This document shows, piece by piece, positions 40,765 to 50,789 of a stretch of 50,789 nucleotides of DNA (its first letter is position 1; each line of letters starts with the position of its first letter). This stretch comes from Paulinella micropora (Eukaryota > Cercozoa > Imbricatea > Euglyphida): the NCBI GenBank assembly GCA_009731375.1, contig BJOX01000334.1, positions 12,210 to 62,998 on the forward strand. Reading direction: 5' to 3'. The notes under the pieces were generated by a model. It searched no databases, had not been told where the DNA came from, and saw nothing but the letters and a program-made list of their open reading frames with translations. A program made the translations under genes and the position numbers.

Positions 40765-41753
40765 GCTTTCTTTCTCTTTCTTTTTTTCTTTTTTCTTTCT
40801 TTCTTTCTTTCTATTTGTTTTCTTTCTTTCTTTTTTTCTTTTTTTCTTTCTTTCTTTTCTTTTCTTTTCCTTTTCTTTTCTTTTCTTTTCTTTCTTTCTT
40901 TCTTTCTTTTCTTTCTTTTCTTTACTTTTCTTTTCTTTTATAGTATTTATTTTCCTGTCTTGTTTCTTTAGTGTGCTTTGTTTCTCCTTATCTCTTTCCC
41001 TTCTTTCTTTCTTTCTTTCTTTCTTCCTTCCTTTCTTTCTTTCTTTCTTTTTTCTGCTTTCTTTCTGTCTTTCTTTCTTTCTTTCTTTCTTTTTTTCTTT
41101 CTTTTTCTTTTCCTTTTTCTTTTCCTTTTCCTTTTCTTCTTCTTCTTCTTCTTCTTCTTCCTTCTTCTTCTTCTTCTTCTTCTTCTTCTTCTTCTTCCTT
41201 CTTCTTCTTCTTCTTCTTCTTCTTCTTCTTCGTCTTCGTCTTCGTCTTCTTCTTCTTCTTCTTCTTCTTCTTCCTTCTTCCTTCTTCCTTCTTCTTTCTT
41301 CTTCTTCCTTCTTCCTTCTTCCTTCTTCCTTCCTCCTTCCTCCTTCCTTCTTCCTTCTTCCTTCCTTCTTCCTTCTTCCTTCTTCTTCTTCTTCTTCTTC
41401 TCTTCTTCTTCTTCTTCTTCTTTCTTCTTTCTTCTTTCTCTTTCTTCTTTCTCTTTCCTCTTCTCTTTCCTCTTCTCTTTCCTCTTCTCTTTCCTCTTCT
41501 CTTTCTTCTTCTTCTTCTTCTTCTTCTTCTTCGCTTCTTCCTTCTTCTTCTTCCTTCTTCTTCTTCCTTCTCCTTCTTCTTCTTCTTCTTCTTCTTCTTC
41601 TTCTTCTTCTTCTTCTTCTTCTTCTTCTTCTTCTTCTTCGCCTTCTTCTTCTTCTTCTTCTTCTTCTTCTTCTTCTTCTTCTTCTTCTTCTTCTTCTTCT
41701 TCTTCTTCTTCTTCTTCTTCTTCTTCTTCGTCTTCGTCTTCTTCGTCTTCTTA
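40709..41753. repeat. About 1 kb polypyrimidine tract, (TTTC)n then (TTC)n
   Basis: (TTTC)n with interruptions to about 41125, then (TTC)n with CTTCCTTC and CTCTTTC variants to 41753. Such tracts can form triplex (H-) DNA and are often mis-sized in assemblies. Long open frames in it encode only Phe/Leu/Ser or Lys/Arg/Glu runs and are not genes. Confidence 0.98.
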
Positions 41754-41764
41754 GCACAGACAGT

Positions 41765-41894
41765 ACTGAGCACATTAAGAGAGATTTTGACGAAAAGACA
41801 CATAAACCATATACACGCAGTTTATATATATTTTTATGAAATAAAAATATGGTTTATGTGTCTTTTCGTCAAAATCTCTCTTAATGTGCTCAGT
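41765..41894. repeat. Perfect 48-bp inverted repeat with 34-nt AT-rich loop
   Basis: Arms 41765-41812 and 41847-41894 are exact reverse complements over 48 bp (outer bases ACTGAGCACATTAAG). The loop 41813-41846 is AT-rich. It lies 11 bp after the polypyrimidine tract. A smaller inverted repeat (AACATTTGACA / TGTCAAATGTT) follows at about 41909-41962. Confidence 0.98.
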
Positions 41895-42049
41895 TAGATA
41901 AATTTATGTTAAACATTTGACACTTTTTTGTTTTCTATGTATGTTTTCTATATGTCAAATGTTGGTTTTTTATGTTTTTAAGGCTTGTTTAATACTTTGC
42001 GGTTGGACAAGTCGCGAATACATAAATGATCATATATATATATATTATA

Positions 42050-42091
42050 TAGGCGCAGATAGGTAAATATGCAACCTTTTCTTGTACCCCT
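42050..42091. repeat. 42-bp direct repeat, right copy (mate 38337-38378)
   Basis: See the left copy. Two transitions separate the copies. Confidence 0.9.
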
Positions 42092-43250
42092 GTGAGTTTG
42101 GATACAACCGCAAGGGATATTAATAATTACACAACATATGTAGTTAGCTGCCCATCAAAAGTCTAATAAATGACCGCGAACTTGAGTTTTCAATTAATTT
42201 CAATGCATGATTTATTTTTTTCTAGTGATTACTTTGAATATTACATAAAAGAAAATAAACTTAGGTATGATGGTTCCTGCGTAGTAAGCATTCTTGCATC
42301 TATTAATAACCAGTAACTTTTTACCTAGTCCCTCCGTCCTGAATTTTTTTTAGTATTAATAATAAAATGTGTTTGTCAGCGTGCTTAACGCTAATAACTT
42401 TTTTCAAAACTGCTTGGTGTTGAGACGTGGACCTGTCTCCGTTTTCTGGTTTGTTCGTTGTCCACCTTGTGTGAGTTTGTATTACAACTCTTCAAGTAGG
42501 AAGATACAACTAACTTTTAATAAGACTCTTGAACACTATGGCTGCTTTGAGTCCTGACTCTATGAGAGCAGGTGAAATACCAGTAAATCAGTAGTAGAGA
42601 GGTCACTTCGTTTATTTACGTAATTTCGAACTCTTTGCAGGCTTGGGTGCAACGTACGATCAATAATAGAACGTAGATTGTGAGCCTGGTCTCTAGTTCT
42701 CAAACGGATAATGTCTTTCTGTTTCGAGTTAACAGTCAGATAAACGGGAACCCCGCCCCCCCCCCCCGGTAGTGTCGGGTTGGTAGACTTCGGAAAACCC
42801 AGATTGATTTGGGAGGCCTAGGCGAAAATGACTGGGAACAGCGAAAATGACAATCAAACATTGCGTTCCATTCCTTGTCCACAAATTTAGCGTAAAGCGT
42901 GTTTCACGGAAAATCGATGGCAAAAGGTAATATATGCAGGAAAAAGGCAATGGTTAATCTTTTCTCAAAAGATCTTTGACTTAATCGTTGGAAATCATTT
43001 CTGAACGGAATCGAAAACTAGTTAGTGAAGTCGAAACGTCGTGCAGAGGAGATTCTGATGAACCGGTCAAAAAGAGTGACTTATCAACGGTAAGGTTTTG
43101 GCCGGTCGTTAAGATGCTCAGTCTGATAGCTCCCCCCCCCCAGACCTAACGGTTGAGTCGAGTTGCGTACAGAATGAGTGATTAACGAACGAAGTATGAT
43201 ATCTCGCTTTAAAAAAATGTTAAAAGGAAAAAGAGAGGTGGGTGAGTCTC
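42092..43250. other. Non-coding DNA with C homopolymers
   Basis: I see no gene. C runs at 42757-42768 and 43132-43141. The composition shifts from AT-rich to more balanced after about 42600, toward the Gypsy elements. Confidence 0.5.
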
Positions 43251-45347
43251 TTAAACCATTGGAGGATAAAAGAATGATGCATCTATACTGGCGCGATGCG
43301 GATGATGATCAGCCGAGGCCGGATATCCATGACTTGCAGCGGGACTGGGACAATTGAGGCGCAGTAGCGAGCGATGATATCGGGAGGCGATGTCGAGCCG
43401 TAGAAAATTAGGTGGCCGGGTATCACATAGCCGAGATGAACCAATGAAGCACCAAGTATGCCGTGCCGATATAACCACTGAGGGGTTCAATTTCGGTGAG
43501 AATAATCGTTGACCTGCAGGCATAAGAGGCGATCAAGGACTTACATGGGTACGCCGGTCATGGCGTAATGTTTCTAGGGACGATGACGGTTCAAGTGGGA
43601 AAAGCGCTGGGCGAGGGGCGGGTGAAGCCATTGCGATGGGTAAAACCCATTTGAGAGTGAAAGGGGATGGCTGCTCCTTGGACTTTGCTTGTTTGTCTTT
43701 CTGGAAGACGTGCAATGCGGAGGATTCGCCGGTGATGATGGTACCTCGGAGACGCTTAAGAACTTTGGCGGGAAGCCGACCTTTGTCCTTGTTCTTCTTG
43801 AAAGAACGGAAGAGAGGGTTGGTGTCCAAGGTTATACCGAGTTGGTGAACCACGAGACCATCTTCCTTATTTTCCGGATCCTCGTCTAAAACGATGTCAA
43901 ACTTGACTTGGTTGAGCGACGCGAGGAGCGTGCGAAGTAGCGACAAGAGGGTATATGTAGTGCCATTCCATGCGGAGGCCAAAGACTAGCCACACTAAGT
44001 TGTCGTCAAATAAGATTTGGTGACACGTCTCGACGGCCTCTTGTGGGAGAATATGGTCCGGGACGCAGTGGACGAGGTCTTGCTGCATGAGCAGGGCAAA
44101 TGGCTTGCGAAGGGCGACGCGCGACGGCCGGAGAGCGTTCAGCAGAGGGGATGACAATAGCCAAGTCCCACGGGGCTTGAATGCTCCGTAGTGTTGGGCC
44201 AGCACGGATGACGTGGCAGGAGAGAGACTTGCAATTGAGTTTCGTCTCCAAGGCGGCATGTGTGCCTTCGATGGCAAGCCAAAGAGTTGAGCCTGCTCTG
44301 GGCAGTGGAATAGTTGCGAGGAGCTGTAGTGCAGCTTCGGCTTCGTCGATGAGGGTCGGGATGCCTGAGCTTATGCAGGGGACACGGGACAGATCATCCG
44401 GGAGGAGGTTTTGTTTACCGAGGAGGTATTCGATCTTGAAACGAATCGTCTGTAGATTTTCCAAAACCCATCCGACGACATACGGTTGCGAGCGTGCCAT
44501 AACCACAAGAGTGGCCGAAGATCGGTGACAATGGTGAGTTCATGGTCGCTAGCGTCGATGTAACAGCGGCACTGTTGAACTCCGTAAATGACACCGTATA
44601 GGCTTCTCGCACGTAGGTCGTCCAGCGGGTCTGCGTGTCCGTGAACTTGAGGGAGAAGTATTGGATGACCGGGGCGTCGCGGTCAGAGCCAGTATGAAGG
44701 GCGCCGCCAATGCCTATTTGGGTGGCGTCTGTCCGAAGGTAGAGATGGTGAGAAGACTCATACTTGGCCAGGGCAGGAAGTGTAGTAAGTACACGGTGGG
44801 GCTTCTTCATACGTTTCCGCTCTTCCCGATAAAGGTAGGGTTGACCTGCCGGTCGGGCGTGGGTGGACTTAAACAAGTTCGTAAGAGGGGATACAAGGCA
44901 GGGGTCGTAGGGGATATGAGCCTGTGTGAAGTTGGTCATACCCAGAACGGATCGAACTTCAGACACATTGGAGGGATCAGTCATGCGGAAGATGACGTCG
45001 ATCTTCGCTGTGTCAGCAGCGATACCTTTCTTGCCGAGTATAGTTGGTTCATGATATTCCGGGCGGAGCTTGAGCGCCGATCCATGAAGACCGGAAGCGT
45101 CCATGCTTGAGAATATACCACGAACTTGGTTCAGGTGCGAGTTGGGGACCAATAGATCTGGGACTGGGAAGTGAAGGTAGTCATTGGGCATACGGTAGCC
45201 GTATACGTTCCGAGTGTCTCGGGTGACTTCCTTCGCGATATCCTCAAATTTCCCAACTGGGCGACTGCGGCTCGTCCATGTGCATTGTGAGGAGGCATAG
45301 CTCCATGTGCCAGCGCTGAGGACGTCCGTAGTCTCTGCTATAGACAC
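43251..45347 (-). pseudogene. Ty3/Gypsy RT-RNase H remnant, heavily degraded
   Basis: Minus-strand frame 45347-44415 carries late RT and RNase H features of Gypsy: KKGIAADTAKIDVIFRM, VSEVRSVLGMTNFTQAHIP, SPLTNLF and YLRTDATQIGIGGAL, then FTDTQTRWTTYVREAY. The next frame (44506-44006) has the expected VLENLQTIRFKIEYLLGKQN and PDDLSR end of RNase H. Beyond that, 43982-43251 is open in pieces but not assignable. Motif C of RT and the integrase are absent or unreadable. It is a different lineage from the plus-strand Gypsy at 45301, which it meets head to head. Confidence 0.8.
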
Positions 45348-48300
45348 GAGTACACTCGGTGTACCAGACTCTGTCCAAAAGACACTCGAGATACCGGAAG
45401 CCCCGGAGACTCAAGAAGTTAAGTTGGCGGAAAAGGGGGGAGAACGAGAAGAGGACAAGGAACTTGAGCTTAGACTCAAAACCCTAGAACGAAAAATTCA
45501 TGTGCTAGCGGCTAGTTTACATAGACCAGACGCGCTATGCTACACTGACCTCTTTTGTGAAACTTTACAAACCACATTAAAAGTTGGTAATGATACGATG
45601 GCGAATATTAATATTGTCGGCCAGAAGTTTTTGAATAGTCACCGGACATGGGTGGACAAAAACATTAGAAAAACAAAGGGGACCCTAAAAGGGGTAGGCA
45701 GCCGTACGGAAATTACGGGCATCGTCACATTAATTTTCAAATTGAAATCCGGTCGAGTATATCGTGCGGACCTCTATGTTGTCCCCGATTACCACGGTTC
45801 AATCCTGCTGTCGTATGACCAATTGGCTACGATGGGGGCTGTGATCGATTGCGCCGCACGGCGGGTGATTTATGGAGTGAAGAATGGAGAGGAGGAGGAT
45901 ATTAATCCGATGACTGCTACTGACTCATACGAGGCTTTTGAGCTGAGTCTAGCAACGGAGAGGAAAAAGTTGGCCTTCGTACATGAGGCAACTGAAGCCT
46001 ATGTACACCCCTATGTCACAGTGCCGGAGGAACTGACCTGGACCGACAATTGGGAGACGGAGATGCAGGCGTATACGGTTACGATTCCCGCATGGGACAG
46101 AAAGTCTATTGATGACTTAGTCGTAGCGCGTAATGAGGAGATAATATGTGTTGCGAAACAGTGCCCGTCGTTGGCCAGATTCGCAGAAGGTGGCGGGGCA
46201 GATGTCCATATTACTAATGGCTACTGTTACCATGCGAAGGTGTCAGATGAGAAGAGAGAGGCGTTTGTGCCAAGGAGGAAGGGGCGTATCCCCGATACTC
46301 CAGCGGATGACATTAAAACTTTTATCACGAACTTTTGGGGCGATGTGCCTACCTGGCCGCGCTCATTAACTGAAGTGAAAAAGTGTCTACGGACTCTATT
46401 TGAGAGTAACAAGCCGTATACTGTCATTCTGCCATACAATGAGAAGGCGATCTGGGCACAGGAGATAAGGGACCGGCTTATTGATCATCCTATACCTGTT
46501 CCTTCTCGCAAGCAACAGTTAGTGGTGGCTTGTCGACTCGGGTCTCGGGAGCAGAGCAGTGCATACAAGCAAAAGCTCAGAGCCCAGGACAAGTTGAAAT
46601 TGATACCTCAAGCTTTCACATGCTTTGATGGTTTCTACACCCGTAAGGCTCCGATACAATACGCGAACCTTATTGATATGCTTGTCGGGCTGGGTCATGA
46701 TGATGAGCCGGACACAGTCACGTATGAAAGAACGGGACTAGACGATTTGTCCGAGGAAGATTTGAGTTTGGAGGAGGACTTAGCGCCCCTCAAGGAGCAT
46801 AAGAAGATGTCGGAGGAAGATTTCCAAGCGGCGGCGCGGAAAATTTTAGAAGAAGGAGTGGGTTCGGAGAGAGAGAAGGCGTTTCTCAAAGCTAAGATGG
46901 AGGCGTACAGAGAAATTTTCGACCCTCCTCGGGCAGGTGGTGTAAAGTCGGATGACTTCACTGCTGTCATTTACAAGATACCGGGTGCGGAGCCATCTCC
47001 GGCACCACGGAGGGCAAATTTGAGCATACATGAGGCAAAAATAGCGGAGGAGAATGTGAGACAGTTGCTCGATGAGGACTTTATTGAGAGATCTACATCT
47101 CCAATTGTCTCTCAACCGAAAATCGTCCCTAAGCCAGGAGGAGAATGGCGCTTGACGATCAATTATGCCCGTGTGAATAAGGTGCTAGAGGAAGAGAGAA
47201 ATCCTCTGCCGACCTTAGAAGAAGGCAGAAGGGTGCTGCGGAATGCTAAATTCTATTCGGTCATTGACCTTAAGAACGGCTTCTGGCAGATACCACTGGA
47301 CGAGAAATCCAGATGGCTGACTGCATTCGTTGTGGGTATGGAAATATACCAGTGGAAGGTGCTTCCAATGGGACTCAAACAGGCCCCGGGGCTCTTTCAG
47401 AAGGCGATGCAGAAGATGTTGAGCGGTCAATATGACGACCAGTCGGAGGATGGTTTTATGAGAAGGAGAGGACAGAAGGCGGGAGAATATGCATTTTGTT
47501 ACATCGATGACATCATCGTATACTCTAACACAATGGAAGAGCATATCGATCACTTGTCAGATGTCTTCAGGCGCATCGGAGCATTTGGCCTGAAATGCAA
47601 CCTAAAGAAATGTCAGCTTGCCAGGACAAGTGTGACGTATTTGGGTTACGAGATTTCTCATAATAGGGTCTCGATATCGCGCGAGAAGAGGGAGGAGATC
47701 ATGAGTAGACAGTTGCCAAAGAATCGCACAGAGTTACACTCTTTTCTTGCGATGGCACAGTACTACAGCCAGTTCATACCCGATTGGGGTGCAACTCGGG
47801 CTAAGCTGGAGAAGATGATTGATTTTGGAGACTTTGAGAAGTGGGATGAGGAGGCTTTGCAGGCGTTTAATACGCTCAAAGATATCATTTATAAAGATCC
47901 CAAGGACGGCGGATTAGTACTTATGATGCCCGACTTTACGAAACCGTTCGTAGTCGACACGGATGCATCTAAGTTTGCGATTGGCGCGGTGCTGCAACAG
48001 GAAGATGAGGAGAAAAAGTTGCGCCCGATCATGTTTATTAGTAGAAAGCTGTGTGCGGCGGAGCGAAATTACTGCACGCGACAGAGGGAGGCGTTGGCAG
48101 TAGTATGGGCTCTCAAGAGGCTCAGAGAATACTTGTGGGGAGGACCTCTATTCACGGTTAGGACCGATCATCACAACCTTCTTTGGTTGATGAATCATGA
48201 ACAAACCGGCCGTTTGGCGCGGTGGCAAGCTTTCTTGTCATGTTTGAATTTCATGATGGTCTACTTACCGGGAAAGCGAAACGTAGTCGCTGATAGCCTT

Positions 48301-50789
48301 TCCAGGCTAGAGTTTCAGTCGGAGGTGTCGGCTCTCGTATCATCAGTGGAGATGATGGACCTGTCCACGGACAAGGTATACGAGGTGAGCCACATAGAGG
48401 CGATGCAGATGGCAAGAGGCGTTCGTTATGACCGCACGGGTCTACGATATAGTCCTCAAGGCCCGGAGCATGGCATATGCTGTGAGGCGCATGTTCTCGA
48501 AGACGCTGAGTGGTCTTATGAGGCATACGAGAACGCGAAGGCGAATATAAAAGAAGAGGAGGAGACGACTGAGGTCTGTACTGAACCTCCACAGGAAAAT
48601 CGAAGCGAGCTTGATGAAGACCCGGAAAGGGTAGGAGTAAGGTTGGAGGACGGTACTATTCATATCGCCTCGCCTACCGCGTGGAGGCAGCAACAGGCGA
48701 CGGATCCGGAGTTCAAGGAGCTCATAACGTTATACAAGAACCCTAATGAGCTTAAAAAGACTCCACAGATCAAAGATCAGATGAAGGAGATGGCGTGGAG
48801 AGATGGGCTATTGTGGTACAAGGGCCAGCATGGCAAATTTGCATCACAGCCTGACAAATGGACTCTCTGGGTACCAGAGAAGTTGAGGCGCTTTATATAT
48901 GTCGCAGCCCATAACTGCCCCTTACTGGCACATCCGGGTCGACAAAGAACTCATTGGTTCATAGCGAGGCGATTTTGGTGGAAAGGGATGAAGGAGGAGA
49001 TAGACAGGGAAGTGGACGCATGCATCCCATGCAAAACCACAAAGACACCGCTGAAGGCGAACTTTGGCCTGATCGGTACATTCCCGTTACACGCCGGGAT
49101 GTTTGAATTTTTACACATCGATCATGTGGGACCTTTCCCCGAATCGGCAGAAGGGTACAGATACCTTCTTACCGCAATAGATCGAGCCACCAATTATGTC
49201 TGGGTTGTTCCTGTTAAGGACGCTACAGGCAAGACAACTGCGGAGGCTCTGATCGATAGGATCGTCTCGCAGATCGGAGTGCCTAGAAAGATATGTTCTG
49301 ATCGAGGTTCTGACTTTAATAATGAAGTCATCGACAGACTATCTAAGTACTACGGGATGAAATGGCAATATGTTACTGCCTATAACCCGAGAGCGAATGG
49401 CAAGATCGAGCGGGTACATAGACCTCTCAAAGCCTCGCTTAAGATGTACTGTATGAAGAAGGAGAATCAGAGAGCCTGGGTGGAGGCAGCACCTTCATTT
49501 GCCTTTGCAATGAACTGTCTACCCTCATCGGCATTAGGAGGAGCCAGGAGCTCAGTCTCGCCATATCAATTGGTTTACGGCCGAGAGCCTAATATCCCAA
49601 CCTCACTTCTGCATCCAAAAGACACTTGGGCAGATGAGGATGAGTTGTTCGGGATGAGACTAAGAGCGAAGATGGAGGCGGAACAAATAGTTGCGGCGCA
49701 CAGGGAGGCGGAGCGCAGAAAGACTGACGCACAAGGAGTGCGACAAGCGCACTTAGATCAAGTCCGTTTCCAGGTTGGGGATATTGTACTCTTGTACCAT
49801 CCTCAAGTCCCTAAGGGGGTTAGCTCTAAGCTGTTTACCCACTGGAAAGGACCATACCAGATCATGGAACAGATGGGACCTCTGAATTATAAGATCAGGG
49901 GTAGAGGGAAGGTGCAGATTGTGAATGTTCGAAGGCTGATCAAATATGACCCCTTCTTACTTGAGGATGAATCCGTTGAGGAGGCGTTGAAACGGATGAA
50001 GGAGGACTTCAAAGAGGTACCGCCTATACAGAAGGAGGATACCTTAGAGGAGGAGAATGCCTATCGGGCACCGGTCACGGAGAAGGAGGAGACCGAGAAG
50101 GAGAGTAAGGAAGACTCAAACCGCAAAAGCGCGGCGGGGACTCAGTCTAAAGCCCCCATAGTCCGCGGCGGTACGAAGGAGAAGTTCACGGAGGCGCAGA
50201 GGAGGAGAGCGCAAAACGATCTCATCTTCGACCAACCGAGGAAGGTGGCAAGGTCGACGCGAGCGACGGATGTCCATGGAGGAGGAGGGGAGAAGGACAC
50301 TAACCCGAACGCGGGTAATGTGGACATTCGACATGTGCGATGGAAGGAAGGAGAGGCGATTGCGGCCATCAAGTGGGTCCGAGACGCTTTTTATCTGTTG
50401 AGACCGGCAGAATCTCATGTTGCCGATGACACTCTCTCAGATCTTTATCTCATGCGAGCTGTGGCGGTCCCGCAGACTACACGGGCAGCACGGACATCGA
50501 AGAGATCCTTAGCAGCAAAAACGATACAACCGGTACTCCATTTTTGGAGAAGCATGGACCCTGTTGAGGATCCAAAAGCTAGACAATATTTACTGGTGTA
50601 CAAAGACGCGAAAAATCTCGAGACATGGGATGATACTATTACCCTTCGAGACAAAGACGACACTGCGTGGACTATTCAGTCACTGCCTAGAGGAGTGCTT
50701 GACATTCCTTTTGACTTATCTTTGGGCGCCATCCCTAACAAAATATGGGACATTCTGGAGGAGTCGAAGTTTGACTTGACTTTTGTTGG
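45301..50789 (+). CDS. Ty3/Gypsy Pol polyprotein, uninterrupted, 5' truncated, runs off the window
   Basis: A single frame without stops runs from just after TAG 45298-45300 to the window end (about 1,830 codons). No ATG precedes 45598, and no Gag is seen. Protease-like part: NDTMANINIVGQKFL (Asp at 45592; the usual D-T/S-G reads DTM), LYVVPDYHGSILLSYDQL. RT: FYSVIDLKNGFWQIPL, LPMGLKQAPGLFQ, CYIDDIIVYS (47497-47520). RNase H: VVDTDASKFAIGAVLQQ, VRTDHHNLLWL, VVADSLSRL. Integrase: zinc finger ending ACIPCK, catalytic Asp 49120-49122, Asp 49300-49302, Glu 49408-49410, giving D-x59-D-x35-E. An SH3-like GDIVLLYHP and KGPYQI follow, then an unusual acidic C-terminal extension of 280 or more residues. 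Confidence 0.95.

Noticed and set aside
40445-41897. Very long open frames on both strands in the pyrimidine tract
   Set aside because: They encode only Phe/Leu/Ser or Lys/Arg/Glu runs imposed by TTC/TTTC repeats, and have no domain or codon bias.
1-50789. tRNA, rRNA or CRISPR features
   Set aside because: No cloverleaf with a TTC-loop consensus, no rRNA-like stretch and no regularly spaced repeats with unique spacers were seen.

Overview
The window is nuclear DNA from a eukaryote, most likely a unicellular alga or related protist. The support is GT-AG introns in a conserved SAC-family phosphatase gene, fasciclin (FAS1) genes with introns, and a dense load of Copia, Gypsy and PAT-like tyrosine-recombinase retrotransposons together with an endogenous virus-like segment. 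I cannot name the species. The assembly contains one 10-N gap (38853-38862).

Layout. 0.56-5.19 kb, minus strand: the C-terminal part of a FIG4-like phosphoinositide phosphatase with a long low-complexity tail; its N-terminal exons are not visible. 5.28-8.57 kb, plus strand: a tandem pair of FAS1-domain genes sharing a near-identical first domain; the second copy is broken by a stop codon and a frameshift. 8.6-10.5 kb: AT-rich DNA with minisatellites. 10.5-17.7 kb, minus: a GC-rich, heavily frameshifted Copia element. 18.36-25.58 kb, minus: a PAT/Ngaro-like retrotransposon (Gag, RT-RNase H, tyrosine recombinase) with textbook split direct repeats, structurally complete and apparently young. 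25.7-27.94 kb, minus: the 3' half of a second Copia element, cut off where virus-like DNA begins.

27.95-37.42 kb is an AT-rich, gene-dense, intronless block resembling an integrated polinton-like or virophage-like virus. It has an S74 chaperone tail of a fibre, small membrane and secreted proteins, a long phospholipase A2-domain structural protein, an A32-type packaging ATPase, a fibre head, two paralogous zinc mini-proteins, and a tyrosine recombinase whose order of motifs looks like a telomere resolvase (protelomerase). Several genes start next to a TATAATATA-type motif, and two divergent gene pairs share spacers of exactly 24 nt. Most of the longer genes carry one or more one-base shifts or stops, so the copy is decayed (or the assembly carries indel errors). 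No major capsid protein or DNA polymerase was recognised.

37.4-42.1 kb is non-coding and repeat-rich: the assembly gap with duplicated flanks, a CA-rich 178-bp tandem repeat, about 1 kb of polypyrimidine, a perfect 48-bp inverted repeat, and a 42-bp direct repeat bracketing the whole stretch. 43.2-45.35 kb (minus) holds a worn Gypsy RT/RNase H remnant. From 45.30 kb to the window end (plus) runs one uninterrupted Gypsy polyprotein frame of about 1,830 codons (protease, RT, RNase H, integrase and a long C-terminal extension) that continues past the window.
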